Assembly: GCA_035380245.1 (NCBI GenBank)
Contig: DAOSXA010000001.1
Location: forward strand, 344,069-408,068
Source: Candidatus Zixiibacteriota bacterium
GTDB taxonomy: Bacteria; Zixibacteria; MSB-5A5; GN15; FEB-12
Reading direction: 5' to 3'
DNA length: 64,000 nt
The position numbers and the translations under genes were made by a program. This document shows, in pieces, positions 34,170 through 42,737 of the stretch (position 1 is its first letter; every line of letters begins with the position of its first letter). Under the pieces are notes generated by a model. The model was not told the DNA's origin, did not search any database, and saw only the letters and a program-made list of their open reading frames with translations.

Positions 34170-35207
34170 GTGACGAACGAAGACCTCAAAGACCTCGAAC
34201 AAGCCATAGCCGAACAGGCGAAACTATCGGGATTTTCCGGCTGCATACTTATTTCCGAAAAAGGCCGACAACTTTACACCGGCGCCTTCGGCTTTGCCAA
34301 TATCCCCGACGAAATCCCGAACGAGATCGGAACCCGTTTTGCCGTCGCTTCCGGCAGTAAGGCTTTCACCGCCGTCGCCGTTTTACAGCTAATCGATCAG
34401 GGACGGATCAGCCTCGAAACACCGATCAAAGCGGTGGTTGACGCCGAGTTCCCCAACTTCTCCCTCGACCTCAAGGTTCGCCATCTGTTGACCCACAGCT
34501 CCGGCATTAAGGATTATTTCGATGAGGCCGGCGGCGAGGATTATGAGAATATCTGGAAAGATCGCCCGGTTTACAACTATCGCACGCCGCGCGATTTCCT
34601 GCCGCTTTTTCGAGAAAACGGACAGCACTTCGCTCCGGGTGAAAAATTCAGTTACAACAACGCGGCCTTTATCATTCTGGCGATCATGATCGAGGACCTG
34701 GCTCATATGCCATTCCTCGACTATATCCAGTCGTATATTTTCGAACCGGCCGACATGACCCGCTCCGGGTATTTCTGCACCGAGCTGCTCCCCGAAAAAA
34801 CCGCCCGTGGTTATATTGTCGATACCGACGGCCGTATGCGCAGCAACATTTTCGCTCTCCCGGTCGTGGGCAGCGGCGACGGCGGCGCATACACCACGGC
34901 CGAAGACATGGACAAGTTCTGGAGCGCTTTGCTCGGACAACGCCTCCTTTCACCGACCCTGACTGAACTGATCGTTACACCGCAAATCGAAGCCAGGGAA
35001 GAAGGGGATAATCTTTGGTACGGCCTCGGCGTATGGCTGCGTCGCGAGCAGGAGAAAACGCTTTCTTACTACGTAACCGGCTGGGACCCCGGGGTGGCCA
35101 TGATCTCGGAGTATTTGGTCGATTCCGGTCATCACGTCTGTCTTCTCAGCAACCAGAACGACGGCGTCTTCCAGCTTTACCGGTCAATCCTCTCACGTCT
35201 CAGGTAG
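34170..35207 (+). CDS. Serine hydrolase of the beta-lactamase/class C penicillin-binding family
   Basis: 345 residues from a GTG at 34170, which has GAGGAG 8 bases upstream; an ATG at 34143 lies inside a repeat and has no ribosome-binding site. Class C-type motifs are present: the SxxK nucleophile GSKAFTAV (S62/K65 by this start), YxN in FSYNNAAF, and the HSSGI segment (LLTHSSGIKDY). The third motif is not a clear KTG; GLGVWL and YYVTGWDPG mark the region. There is no signal peptide, so a cytoplasmic esterase or peptidase-like role is more likely than antibiotic resistance. The gene is bordered on both sides by repeat-rich noncoding DNA. Confidence 0.85.
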   Translation: MTNEDLKDLEQAIAEQAKLSGFSGCILISEKGRQLYTGAFGFANIPDEIPNEIGTRFAVASGSKAFTAVAVLQLIDQGRISLETPIKAVVDAEFPNFSLDLKVRHLLTHSSGIKDYFDEAGGEDYENIWKDRPVYNYRTPRDFLPLFRENGQHFAPGEKFSYNNAAFIILAIMIEDLAHMPFLDYIQSYIFEPADMTRSGYFCTELLPEKTARGYIVDTDGRMRSNIFALPVVGSGDGGAYTTAEDMDKFWSALLGQRLLSPTLTELIVTPQIEAREEGDNLWYGLGVWLRREQEKTLSYYVTGWDPGVAMISEYLVDSGHHVCLLSNQNDGVFQLYRSILSRLR

Positions 35208-35592
35208 ATCAGGTTCCTCGGAACCTGATACAAGAAAGGACGCGGAGCAACGGAACGAGGAAGAAGAATCGTAGCGCGGGATCCCCGCCTACGAGAGCGT
35301 TGAAAAAGACGCACGCGCGGATGTTCAGCAAGACACATCTGTAATGCGAGCGACACAAGGCCGCCCGCTACGCAAGGTTAAGGCATTCTAATGCGTAGCA
35401 GCGGGGCTTGTCTCCGCCGCGTTGGAGGTTTGTCAACAATCCCCTACGAGAATACGTCTGGGCTGCTCTCACATCAAGGCTCCGGCCGTACCGATCCTGA
35501 ACGCTCGGTGAGTCTTTTTGCTCGACAAAACCTCTGCCGTCGACTATTCTGAAGTCGGACACATTCTGAATAGAATCCGAGGAGAAGAAACG
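35208..35592. other. Noncoding tract with hairpin and repeat remnants
   Basis: Just after the hydrolase stop, ATCAGGTTCC-TC-GGAACCTGAT (35208-35229) forms a hairpin without a T-run. Further on are GC-rich palindromic pieces (GCGGGATCCCCGC near 35277, and CGTAGCAGCGGGGCTTGTCTC from 35394) that resemble the repeat tract before the hydrolase gene. No gene is supported before the ATG at 35593. Confidence 0.5.
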
Positions 35593-36156
35593 ATGAAGGA
35601 CAGCCTCAGGGTCGTATCCCTGTCGATGGTACTGATTGCCCTGGCGTTGCTTGCCGCCTGTCAAGGTGAACGGGAGAGTCTCACCAATGTCGAGAAGCTG
35701 CGGGCCTGGCAGAAGGGTGTCTGGATCAGCGGCTCCGGGACCTACACCGTCTATACCGACGATCATTATTTCGTAATCTCCAGCGAGGGAGACAGCGCGA
35801 ATGCCAACCTCTACTTCGCCGCTTCCCAATTGGGTTTCTACGAACAAGGGATGACCCGTTATCAAACCGTTCGCTTACGCAAAATCCCCCAGGGGAACCC
35901 GATATATTGGAAAAAAGAAGGTTTTATCACCAACAACATCGAGGTGCGTCAACCGGTCGACACTTCCCTATTCGACAATAGAAGCTGTGTGGTTCAGGAT
36001 GGGGTAATTTACGACGCGATCATCGAATCGACCGACACCTACATCCTCATGGCTACTTGTGGAGGGGACAAGATAAGACTCATGTGCGACGGCCGCTCGG
36101 CTTATTTGCCCGCATCGGGCGGTGAATTCTGGTCATATCGGGTAGAGACGTTATAG
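35593..36156 (+). CDS. Putative lipoprotein of unknown function
   Basis: 187 residues from the ATG at 35593 (GGAG upstream; an ATG at 35518 would add 25 unlikely residues). The signal ends in a lipobox (IALALLAAC, Cys as the lipidated residue). The mature part has a W..G.W.SGSGTYTVYTDDHYFV stretch, reminiscent of small lipocalin-like domains, and several cysteines (RSCVV, ATCGG, LMCDG). No family is recognised. It is the last plus-strand gene before the long minus-strand block. Confidence 0.7.
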   Translation: MKDSLRVVSLSMVLIALALLAACQGERESLTNVEKLRAWQKGVWISGSGTYTVYTDDHYFVISSEGDSANANLYFAASQLGFYEQGMTRYQTVRLRKIPQGNPIYWKKEGFITNNIEVRQPVDTSLFDNRSCVVQDGVIYDAIIESTDTYILMATCGGDKIRLMCDGRSAYLPASGGEFWSYRVETL

Positions 36157-36170
36157 ACCGGGAGGGGGAG

Positions 36171-37241
36171 CTATTCCGGTTTCTTGCGGAAAACCGCTTC
36201 TATCAGGTGGTGCCGTTCGCGCTCCTCGGAACCGTATTGATGTTCCGGGCCAAGTTCTTCGCGATGATAATCCACTTCCCAGCCCTTGAACAGCTCGAGG
36301 ATTTCATCCGCTTCCAGATAAGTCCGCACCTGGCCGGTGTCGGTCAGGAAGGAGTTCTTTCCTGACTGCGGCATCCGTTTGTACTTCTCGAAACCGGGGT
36401 CTTCGACGCTGAACGTCGTAACGAATACCATGCCGTCGGGAATCAGCCAGTCACGGCAACGAGTGATGAGATCCTCGATTTCATCGCGCTTGAGAATTTG
36501 AAAAAGCCCGTAGAGAAGAATCGCCGAGAACCGGTCCTCTTCATCAACGACCGTATAGCGGCCGAGGTGAGGCTGAATGTCGAGCTTCTCCGATTCACGA
36601 ACATCGTTAATCAGGTCGATCGCCACCTGCGACGGATCGACAGCCACGACTTCATAGCCACGGCGAGCCAGAAACAGGGCGTTGCGTCCCTGCCCTACCC
36701 CGACGTCCAGCACCGGATGTCTTTTATCGATATAACGGGCGAAGTCCCGAAGGGTGGGTTCTTCATCGCGACCGAACATATAGGGATTTTTTGTATACGC
36801 TTCATCGTAAATCAGGCCGATCTCGTCCGGCGGATCGAACCTGGGTGCAAACAGACCGAAATAGCGCTGGTACCATTTCCAGCTCTTGCGCTCGCGTTTG
36901 AGCCATTTCTTGAACCGTTGTTCGCGACGTTTGGCAATCGCGTCGAATTTCTCGATTTTACGCAGGAGAATTTCAAGCGTTTCACGCCGCTCCAGCGCTC
37001 GCCGAAACGTATCGTAGTCGGCAATGTTGAAAATAGTCTGGATAATCGGTTCGAAAAACACCAGCGCCTGCGACCCGATGAAATTCACCGGCTTTGATGA
37101 TTCAATGACCATTATGGCCGGCGCGGTCATTTTCCACGCCACTACCTTGCGTGCGAGTTTGTCCAACACCCGATTCTCATCCTCAGGAATTGGCGGATTG
37201 TCCGGATCCAGCAGGGGTATGTTATCGCGGAAAAAACTCAC
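36171..37241 (-). CDS. SAM-dependent methyltransferase
   Basis: 356 residues from a GTG that overlaps the stop of the upstream gene (GTGTGA), so translation is probably coupled. The N-terminal ~150 residues are helical and charged, including basic KKWLKRERKSWKWYQRYFG. A class I methyltransferase domain follows: motif I LDVGVGQGRNALFLARRG (about residue 178), the acidic end of beta 2 (VVAVDPS), and motif IV-like FSAILLYGLFQIL. The domain resembles TehB/Methyltransf_25 proteins. Substrate unknown. The large helical N-terminal part is not typical of TehB. Confidence 0.8.
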   Translation of the reverse strand: MSFFRDNIPLLDPDNPPIPEDENRVLDKLARKVVAWKMTAPAIMVIESSKPVNFIGSQALVFFEPIIQTIFNIADYDTFRRALERRETLEILLRKIEKFDAIAKRREQRFKKWLKRERKSWKWYQRYFGLFAPRFDPPDEIGLIYDEAYTKNPYMFGRDEEPTLRDFARYIDKRHPVLDVGVGQGRNALFLARRGYEVVAVDPSQVAIDLINDVRESEKLDIQPHLGRYTVVDEEDRFSAILLYGLFQILKRDEIEDLITRCRDWLIPDGMVFVTTFSVEDPGFEKYKRMPQSGKNSFLTDTGQVRTYLEADEILELFKGWEVDYHREELGPEHQYGSEERERHHLIEAVFRKKPE

Positions 37242-37741
37242 ACGACATCCCTTACATCATCGAGTTCATCGTCGTCCGGTCCGGCAATGTGCATCTGTAC
37301 TTCAGCCATGACCTCATCGCGATTGTCGTTGAACATAAGATAGATACCACGGAAATTTTCCATCCGCGAGGGGCGAGTGAACGGCGAAAGCAACACCCCG
37401 TTTTTATCGGGCCAGCAAGTGCGATACTGTGACCAGTCCCGCGCGATACGCTGAGTGGTGGTCTTGATAATCACCTGCTTTTCAGTGAAGCGATAGGTCG
37501 TGGGAAAATAAAACTTGGCCAGTGACAGCAGCAAGATCACCAGCGCAAGAACGGCGAAAGTGCGCGAATAGGTAGTGTAGAACACCGCCGCCGTCACCAC
37601 GAACACGAACAGCGTCACGATCACGGTCGCTACGGGACGCTTGCGCATCGGATGACACGTCCATTCGAGAATGACGCGATCCTCGGTATCCTTTTGATCG
37701 GCGGGGAGATTGTTGTCGGTCGGACCGGGCTCGTTAGCCAT
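37238..37741 (-). CDS. Two-span membrane protein with PH-like domain
   Basis: 167 residues from the ATG at 37741, which follows the stop of the small upstream gene by one base. Two adjacent transmembrane spans (VATVIVTLFVFVVTAAVFYTT and FAVLALVILLLSLAKFYF) precede a beta-rich domain (YRFTEKQVIIKTTTQRIARDWSQYR), the arrangement of bacterial PH-domain membrane proteins. The end is acidic (DDDELDDVRD). Function not known. Confidence 0.7.
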   Translation of the reverse strand: MANEPGPTDNNLPADQKDTEDRVILEWTCHPMRKRPVATVIVTLFVFVVTAAVFYTTYSRTFAVLALVILLLSLAKFYFPTTYRFTEKQVIIKTTTQRIARDWSQYRTCWPDKNGVLLSPFTRPSRMENFRGIYLMFNDNRDEVMAEVQMHIAGPDDDELDDVRDVV

Positions 37742-37742
37742 A

Positions 37743-37949
37743 TCAGGACTGGTCAGGTTGGCGATAACGCTCTTTCTTGACCTTCTCCATATATTCCATG
37801 AGATCCTTGGCAACGATCAACTTCTTGTCGATCAACAGACGCACCAGCGCCTCCTGGGCCAGGTTGTTGGAAAGAACGAGGTCCTCGAAGGTAATATCGC
37901 GTTCCTCGCCGTTTATAATCATTTTAAGGGCAACTTTTCTGTCTTCCAT
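37743..37949 (-). CDS. Small conserved-looking hypothetical protein
   Basis: 68 residues from the ATG at 37949, with GGGAG 8 bases upstream. It begins as a short beta hairpin (VALKMIINGEERDITFEDLVL) and continues as charged helices (AQEALVRLLIDKKLIV, LMEYMEKVKKERYR). No family recognised. It sits in the middle of the minus-strand block with short spacing to both neighbours, which supports expression. Confidence 0.65.
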   Translation of the reverse strand: MEDRKVALKMIINGEERDITFEDLVLSNNLAQEALVRLLIDKKLIVAKDLMEYMEKVKKERYRQPDQS

Positions 37950-38012
37950 CGTAGAACTCCCTTCCAACGACACCGATCGGGCTTTCTCAGCACGACCTGC
38001 GCCGGAGAATGA

Positions 38013-39827
38013 CTACGGTTCTGCGGTCGTCGTTCCACTCGTTTCACCGGTATTTTCCGGGGTCATCTCATCGAGATCGAGCGGATATGGGTGATCCGAA
38101 CGGATCTGGTAAAGCGGCATATAAGTGTTTTCGCGGATTTCACCGAACGTGACAATACCGGCAGCTCCCTCGTAATCCTTGATTGAGGTCAGGCCGTTAG
38201 TGAGTTGTTCCGGTTTCCGTCCGTTCTCCGCTGCTTTTGCGATCAAATTCACGGCATCGTAACCGAGTGCGGCCAGACGTGATGGACGTCCGCCGTAGCG
38301 AGTATCGTAGGCTGCGGCAAAATCAAGAAACGCCCGACTGCGTTCGGCTCCGATGAACGGAGAGGTGAACACCGCATTGCGCGTGACATCATCACCGAGC
38401 CGAAGGACCGCATCGTCTCCCCAGCCATCGCTGCCAAGATAAGCAGCCATCAGTTTGTAGAAACGGATCTGCGGCAAGAGCAGCTTTAGCTGCTGTGAAC
38501 TGCCCGGCATATAGAGGCAGTCGATAAAAGCCGAAACACCGTCCTGGGCAAGTGTATCGCCGTCCGGCGTGACGAAGAAGGTCGAATCGGGATTCGCTCC
38601 TAACAGCATCGCCTTGAGGTCGCGCACGTAGGGACCGAAGTCGTTATCGCGCGAGCGATAGTATTCCACCGCGAGCACCGTCCCGCCGAGCTTTTCAAAG
38701 CGCTGTTGGAACGCCCGGGCCATACGCAGGTGATCGACCGACGTCGATGTTATAATCGCGGCCGTATCGGCGCCGACGCTGTCCACGGCATATTCCGCCA
38801 TGCGAATCCCCTGAAGCTCGATGTTGGGCGACATCTGAAACGCAGTTGAGGACATTTGCGTCAACCCCGCCTGAGTCGCGGCCGGGAACAACAATGGCAA
38901 TCTGGTGCAAGCCAGTGAAGCTCCCGCCACCGCAGCGGCTTCGGATGTCAACGGCCCCACCACCGCATCAGGCGGATCATCCTCCGCCAGCGATGCAATC
39001 ACCCGGGCCGCTTCAACCGGATCTCCCTCGCTGTCGTGCGTTCCGAGATCGATCACCGTACCTGATTCGCGGAGTTCCTCGGCCGCAATCACCGCCCCGT
39101 TGTAGATGTCATCGGCCCAGGTCTGCAGTTCGCCGCTGAACGGCAGGACAAATGAAATCCGGAGGCCTTGACGTTCCGCTCGATGCGTCTCCTGGCTGAG
39201 CAGGTCAGGATCGAGTTGACCGCCGCAGGATTCGATCAACCTTCGCGCCGCCGGCAACGAGCCCTTACGTGCTATCGTTTCGGCAACAGCGGTAATCAGA
39301 CGACATCGCCGGGGTTCGTCGAGACCATCGAACAGTTTCTCGGAGATGTGAATCTGTGAAGCATTTTCCAGAGCCGCCTTGATCGACGCTTCGGCCAGTT
39401 TATCAAGTCGTTGATCGCGCGACTGCTGCAGCGCACTCACATACTCCCCAAGTGCTCGCTCGGATTTGCCGGTGCGATAGAGAGCGTTGGCCAGAAAGAA
39501 ATGGGCGTAGGCTGCCTCGGGACGATCCAAAAACTGACCGAGATAGAACTCCAGTCCGGCTATTGCCTTATTCAAATCACCGAGATAGTAATCCGCCTTG
39601 GCCCGGTTGAACACGAACAGGTCCTGGTTGGGAGAATCGGGATACTGACCCGACAGTTGCTCGAACACACGGGCCGCACCGAAGAAATCTCCCTGGCGAA
39701 GATAGCGGCGCCCCTGCTCGTAGAGCCTGGTCACCTCATCGCTGTCTTTGATCTCAGCCAGAACGTTCCCGACAAGCAAAAACGTCATCAATACCAGGAG
39801 CGTTGTCTTAATCGGTCGGCTAAACAT
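38013..39827 (-). CDS. TPR plus periplasmic-binding-fold protein (LpoA-like or branched-chain-amino-acid-binding type)
   Basis: 604 residues. The signal peptide ends LLVGNVLAE. Residues ~30-190 are TPR-like helices (YEQGRRYLRQGDFFGAARVFEQL, AAYAHFFLANALYRTGKSERAL). About residues 215-575 are a type I periplasmic-binding fold of the Peripla_BP_6 group (ISFVLPFSGELQTWADDIYNGA, DAVVGPLTSEAA, ALGYDAVNLIAKA). The same TPR + binding-fold order is found in LpoA, an activator of penicillin-binding proteins, but LpoA is a lipoprotein and no lipobox cysteine is visible here. No transporter permease lies nearby. The start codon overlaps the stop of the nuclease gene upstream (TGATG). Confidence 0.8.
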   Translation of the reverse strand: MFSRPIKTTLLVLMTFLLVGNVLAEIKDSDEVTRLYEQGRRYLRQGDFFGAARVFEQLSGQYPDSPNQDLFVFNRAKADYYLGDLNKAIAGLEFYLGQFLDRPEAAYAHFFLANALYRTGKSERALGEYVSALQQSRDQRLDKLAEASIKAALENASQIHISEKLFDGLDEPRRCRLITAVAETIARKGSLPAARRLIESCGGQLDPDLLSQETHRAERQGLRISFVLPFSGELQTWADDIYNGAVIAAEELRESGTVIDLGTHDSEGDPVEAARVIASLAEDDPPDAVVGPLTSEAAAVAGASLACTRLPLLFPAATQAGLTQMSSTAFQMSPNIELQGIRMAEYAVDSVGADTAAIITSTSVDHLRMARAFQQRFEKLGGTVLAVEYYRSRDNDFGPYVRDLKAMLLGANPDSTFFVTPDGDTLAQDGVSAFIDCLYMPGSSQQLKLLLPQIRFYKLMAAYLGSDGWGDDAVLRLGDDVTRNAVFTSPFIGAERSRAFLDFAAAYDTRYGGRPSRLAALGYDAVNLIAKAAENGRKPEQLTNGLTSIKDYEGAAGIVTFGEIRENTYMPLYQIRSDHPYPLDLDEMTPENTGETSGTTTAEP

Positions 39828-40333
39828 CAGAGTGAGTATTTCCCAAAGTCTTCGGGGTTAATCCGTCTCAGCCGTTCGCGCAAAGATTCGGGATCGGTCG
39901 GCATCGGCGGTTCCTCACTCGGGGATTCCTCGCTGTCGCCGGCCCGATCGGCAAAAAGCTGATCGTTGACGAAGATTTTCGCGTTCATCTTCAGCGCCAG
40001 AGCAATCGAATCCGAAGGACGAGCATCGATCACGATCTCCCTGCCGTTGCAGGACAGATAGATCTTGGCATAAAACGTCTGCTCCCGCAACTCGGTGACC
40101 TCTATTTTAACCATGCGGGCATCAAGTTCGTTGATCACCGTCTTAAGCAGGTCATAAGTGAGCGGGCGTTTCGACGTCACACCGGAAAGCTGCATTGCTA
40201 TCCCCCAGGCCTCGGCATGACCGATCCATATCGGCAGGACTTTTTCGATCCCGATGGGTGAAAGAATCACTACCGGTGAATTGGTGGTCATGTCGAGGGC
40301 CAAACCCTCGACTTTGGCTTCAAGCATCTGCAT
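39827..40333 (-). CDS. Bifunctional nuclease family protein (DUF151)
   Basis: 168 residues. Residues ~1-135 form one BFN domain with the recognised run of motifs: MTTNSPVVILSPIG, LPIWIGHAEAWGIAMQL, RPLTYDLLKTVINEL, FYAKIYLSCNGREIVIDARPSDSIALALK. The acidic tail (GDSEESPSEEPP) is variable. Members have reported DNase/RNase activity in plants and occur widely in bacteria, where the physiological role is unclear. It starts 3 bases after rplI and overlaps the next gene by one base. Confidence 0.92.
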   Translation of the reverse strand: MQMLEAKVEGLALDMTTNSPVVILSPIGIEKVLPIWIGHAEAWGIAMQLSGVTSKRPLTYDLLKTVINELDARMVKIEVTELREQTFYAKIYLSCNGREIVIDARPSDSIALALKMNAKIFVNDQLFADRAGDSEESPSEEPPMPTDPESLRERLRRINPEDFGKYSL

Positions 40334-40335
40334 CG

Positions 40336-40782
40336 TCAGGACTTTTTAACCACCCACAGCTTCAAGTTGGCTGATACCGACTTCTCGATCTTGATCGGTA
40401 TAGTGTAAACGCCAAGCGCTTTGAGCGGCGCCTCCAGTTCGATCTGGTTCTTGGGGATCTGCACACCCTCTTTAGCCAGGAGTTCCATGATATCGTGAAC
40501 TCCGACCGAACCAAATACTTTGTCCTCGTCGCCGACCAGGACCTCGGCCGACAGCTCGAGCTGCTCGATACGATCCCGAATCACCTCGGCCTGCTTACGC
40601 GCCTTGCGGTCACGAGCGACTTTCTGGCGGGTGACTTCGTCAATCGCCCGCAGATTGGCTTTGGTCGCGGGAATCGCCAGGTTGCGCGGCATAAGGTAAT
40701 TGCGACCGTAGCCGTTTTTTACCTCAACCGTGTCGCCGGCCTTACCCAGGTCAGCGATATCTTCTTTCAAAATCACTTTCAT
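40336..40782 (-). CDS. rplI: Ribosomal protein bL9
   Basis: 148 residues, the normal length. The N-terminal rRNA-binding domain is MKVILKEDIADLGKAGDTVEVKNGYGRNYLMPRNLAIPAT (landmarks GKAGD, GYGRNYL, P). A long charged connecting helix (QKVARDRKARKQAEVIRDRIEQLE) and a C-terminal domain (GSVGVHDIMELL) follow. It binds the 50S subunit near the L1 stalk. Placed downstream of rpsF/rpsR with a DUF2232 gene between, as in many bacteria. Confidence 0.97.
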   Translation of the reverse strand: MKVILKEDIADLGKAGDTVEVKNGYGRNYLMPRNLAIPATKANLRAIDEVTRQKVARDRKARKQAEVIRDRIEQLELSAEVLVGDEDKVFGSVGVHDIMELLAKEGVQIPKNQIELEAPLKALGVYTIPIKIEKSVSANLKLWVVKKS

Positions 40783-40822
40783 GGTATAACCTCAAACATT
40801 TGTTGGCAACTAGATTAACTTC

Positions 40823-41860
40823 CTATGCTTCTTCGGCGTCGGCAGCCTCGGCTCGGCTGCGCCAGTCGGCGAAACTATCGATAAATCCCAATATGGCGGC
40901 CGTTACGAAACCGGCCAGTTGCGTGAAGAATAACAGCACATAGAAAATAACCTTGAGCAGGCGCGAGATATGCAGCCGACCAAGATAGTACTCTACCAAT
41001 GCCAGACCTCCAACGCAGTAATAAACCGAAAGTCCCACCAGTACGTTGTCGGCCACCAATTGCAGCGATTCCCCGCCCAGCAAACGAGCGGCGGCAGCCG
41101 CAATCACTACCGGCGTGAAACCGAACGGTACGTGCCAGGTCGTGAACGGTGATCGACAAGCCAGCGCCGGATTGGCGCGATCTGCCTGGTGAACGAACCA
41201 GAGATAGCCGACGGTGAACGGCGCCAGCGAACCCAACAGGGTTGAAGCCGGCATCAAACGGATTACCAGATCGACCATCCGGCTCATTTGACCGGACAGC
41301 TTTATCGCCGTCTCTTCGTTGTAGCCGAATGTTTGTAAAAGCGACGGCATTTCCGCCAATTTAGGTTTCCAGACCTCGGTCGCCGCGGCCATAGCTTCGG
41401 GCCAGATCGACCAGTACTGACCGACGGCGAACAGTGCCACGGCCAGTGTACCGAGGATGAATACCCTCGATTGAGCATAACCCAATCCGGTCATAATTCC
41501 GACAATAACGCCTCCGCACAGCACCATACCCATGCCGGTCAGAACACTCCAGAATCCTGTGGTTCCTGCCAGCAGGAAGCCCACCATCACCGCCAGCGCA
41601 GAACTGATCCATAACAGAACCGTTTGTCCGGCCAGAGCGAGACGGGCAACAAAGAAATAGACGCAAATCGAAACGAAGTAGGTCAAAGCTGCCAGAGCCG
41701 TAGCCGTTGGCATGGACAAACTACCCACTCCGCTTCCAAAAAGCAGAATGGCGTAAACCGGAATCGCAGCCGCCATGACAAACATCATCCACGAGCTGTG
41801 GTCGCGACGGGACACGCTTTCGGTGACGCCGGATGGTGCTTGATCAGCGATAGGATTCAC
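40823..41860 (-). CDS. DUF2232-like polytopic membrane protein
   Basis: 345 residues from the GTG at 41860; a GTG at 41893 is possible but would overlap rpsR by 50 bases. About eight hydrophobic spans are visible (SSWMMFVMAAAIPVYAILLFG, LLWISSALAVMVGFLLAG, VFILGTLAVALFAVG, FGFTPVVIAAAAARLL, VIFYVLLFFTQLAGFVTAAIL). The position between rpsR and rplI is typical of the DUF2232/YybS family, which resembles ECF-transporter S components. Substrate unknown. It overlaps the end of rpsR. Confidence 0.75.
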   Translation of the reverse strand: MNPIADQAPSGVTESVSRRDHSSWMMFVMAAAIPVYAILLFGSGVGSLSMPTATALAALTYFVSICVYFFVARLALAGQTVLLWISSALAVMVGFLLAGTTGFWSVLTGMGMVLCGGVIVGIMTGLGYAQSRVFILGTLAVALFAVGQYWSIWPEAMAAATEVWKPKLAEMPSLLQTFGYNEETAIKLSGQMSRMVDLVIRLMPASTLLGSLAPFTVGYLWFVHQADRANPALACRSPFTTWHVPFGFTPVVIAAAAARLLGGESLQLVADNVLVGLSVYYCVGGLALVEYYLGRLHISRLLKVIFYVLLFFTQLAGFVTAAILGFIDSFADWRSRAEAADAEEA

Positions 41861-42071
41861 TTTCAAATGCCATAACAGCCAGCACGCGGGCACGCTTGAT
41901 GGCCTGGGTTAACATGCGCTGATGCTTGGCACAAGTGCCGGAGACACGACGCGGGATAATCTTACCGCGTTCGTTGACGAAACGACGCATGGTCCGCTCG
42001 TCTTTGTAATTGACGTAATTGATCTTGTTTTCGCAAAAGCGACAGATCTTACGTTTTCTATGAACTGCCAT
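41844..42071 (-). CDS. rpsR: Ribosomal protein bS18
   Basis: 75 residues. It shows the family features KICRFCENK, INYVNYKDERTMRRFVNERGKIIPRR (landmarks YKD, L/F..F, GKI.PRR), SGTCAKHQRMLTQAIKRARVLA. The CxxC pair near the N-terminus marks the zinc-binding (C+) form. It pairs with bS6 in the 30S platform; rpsF lies just upstream. Confidence 0.97.
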   Translation of the reverse strand: MAVHRKRKICRFCENKINYVNYKDERTMRRFVNERGKIIPRRVSGTCAKHQRMLTQAIKRARVLAVMAFESESYR

Positions 42072-42120
42072 TTCTTAAATCCTTTGTCTGTTTTTACGAT
42101 GAACGAGGGAACTCCGCCAA

Positions 42121-42675
42121 TCAGAGTTCTTCGTCCTCGTCATAGCTTTCCGATGCAGCCGGAGCAGCGCCGGTTTCTTTGGTCTCTTCGCCCTGCTTGT
42201 CCTCTTCAGGAGCGTTAACAGCAGGTTCCTCGGCCTCTTCGGTTGATTCTTCAGCCTGGTCGGCAACCTCAACCGGTTTATCCTCACGACGGCCATGCGG
42301 ACCATCGCCGGACGGCGCAGGACGTTCCTGAATCCTGGGAGCTGCATCGTCGTTCGAGGATTCTTCTTCTACGGTATCATCCTGAAGACTTCCCTCGAAG
42401 ATGACAGTTAAAAAGCGAAGGTAGGCTTCATTCAAACGGAAATGGCGCTCTATCTCGCTGATAACGGTCGGCGGTGCTTCAAAAACCAGGTTGGCATAAT
42501 AACCCTGCGACAAGCCCTGAATGAGATAGGCCAGCCGACGGGTTCCCATCCGGTTTTCTTTGATTATTTTGCCGCCACCGTTGGTGATGACGCTAACCAC
42601 ATCCTGAACCTGGCGGTCAATTGTGGCGTCGTCAGTTTGGGGGTTGATGATAAAGGTCGTCTCGTAAAGGCGCAT
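42121..42675 (-). CDS. rpsF: Ribosomal protein bS6 with long acidic extension
   Basis: 184 residues, about 80 longer than a typical bS6. Residues 1-95 are the bS6 domain (RLYETTFIINPQTDD, RRLAYLIQGLSQGYYANLVF, IERHFRLNEAYLRFLTV). The rest is a low-complexity tail rich in Glu/Asp/Ala/Pro. Unusually, no ssb gene lies between rpsF and rpsR, where many bacteria have it. The tail may take part in rRNA or partner binding, but this is unproven. Confidence 0.95.
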   Translation of the reverse strand: MRLYETTFIINPQTDDATIDRQVQDVVSVITNGGGKIIKENRMGTRRLAYLIQGLSQGYYANLVFEAPPTVISEIERHFRLNEAYLRFLTVIFEGSLQDDTVEEESSNDDAAPRIQERPAPSGDGPHGRREDKPVEVADQAEESTEEAEEPAVNAPEEDKQGEETKETGAAPAASESYDEDEEL

Positions 42676-42737
42676 TCAATATCCTCCCTACGGACGTTGG
42701 TTTAAGGTTCAAACGGCCCAGCCGCGGACATCTTATT

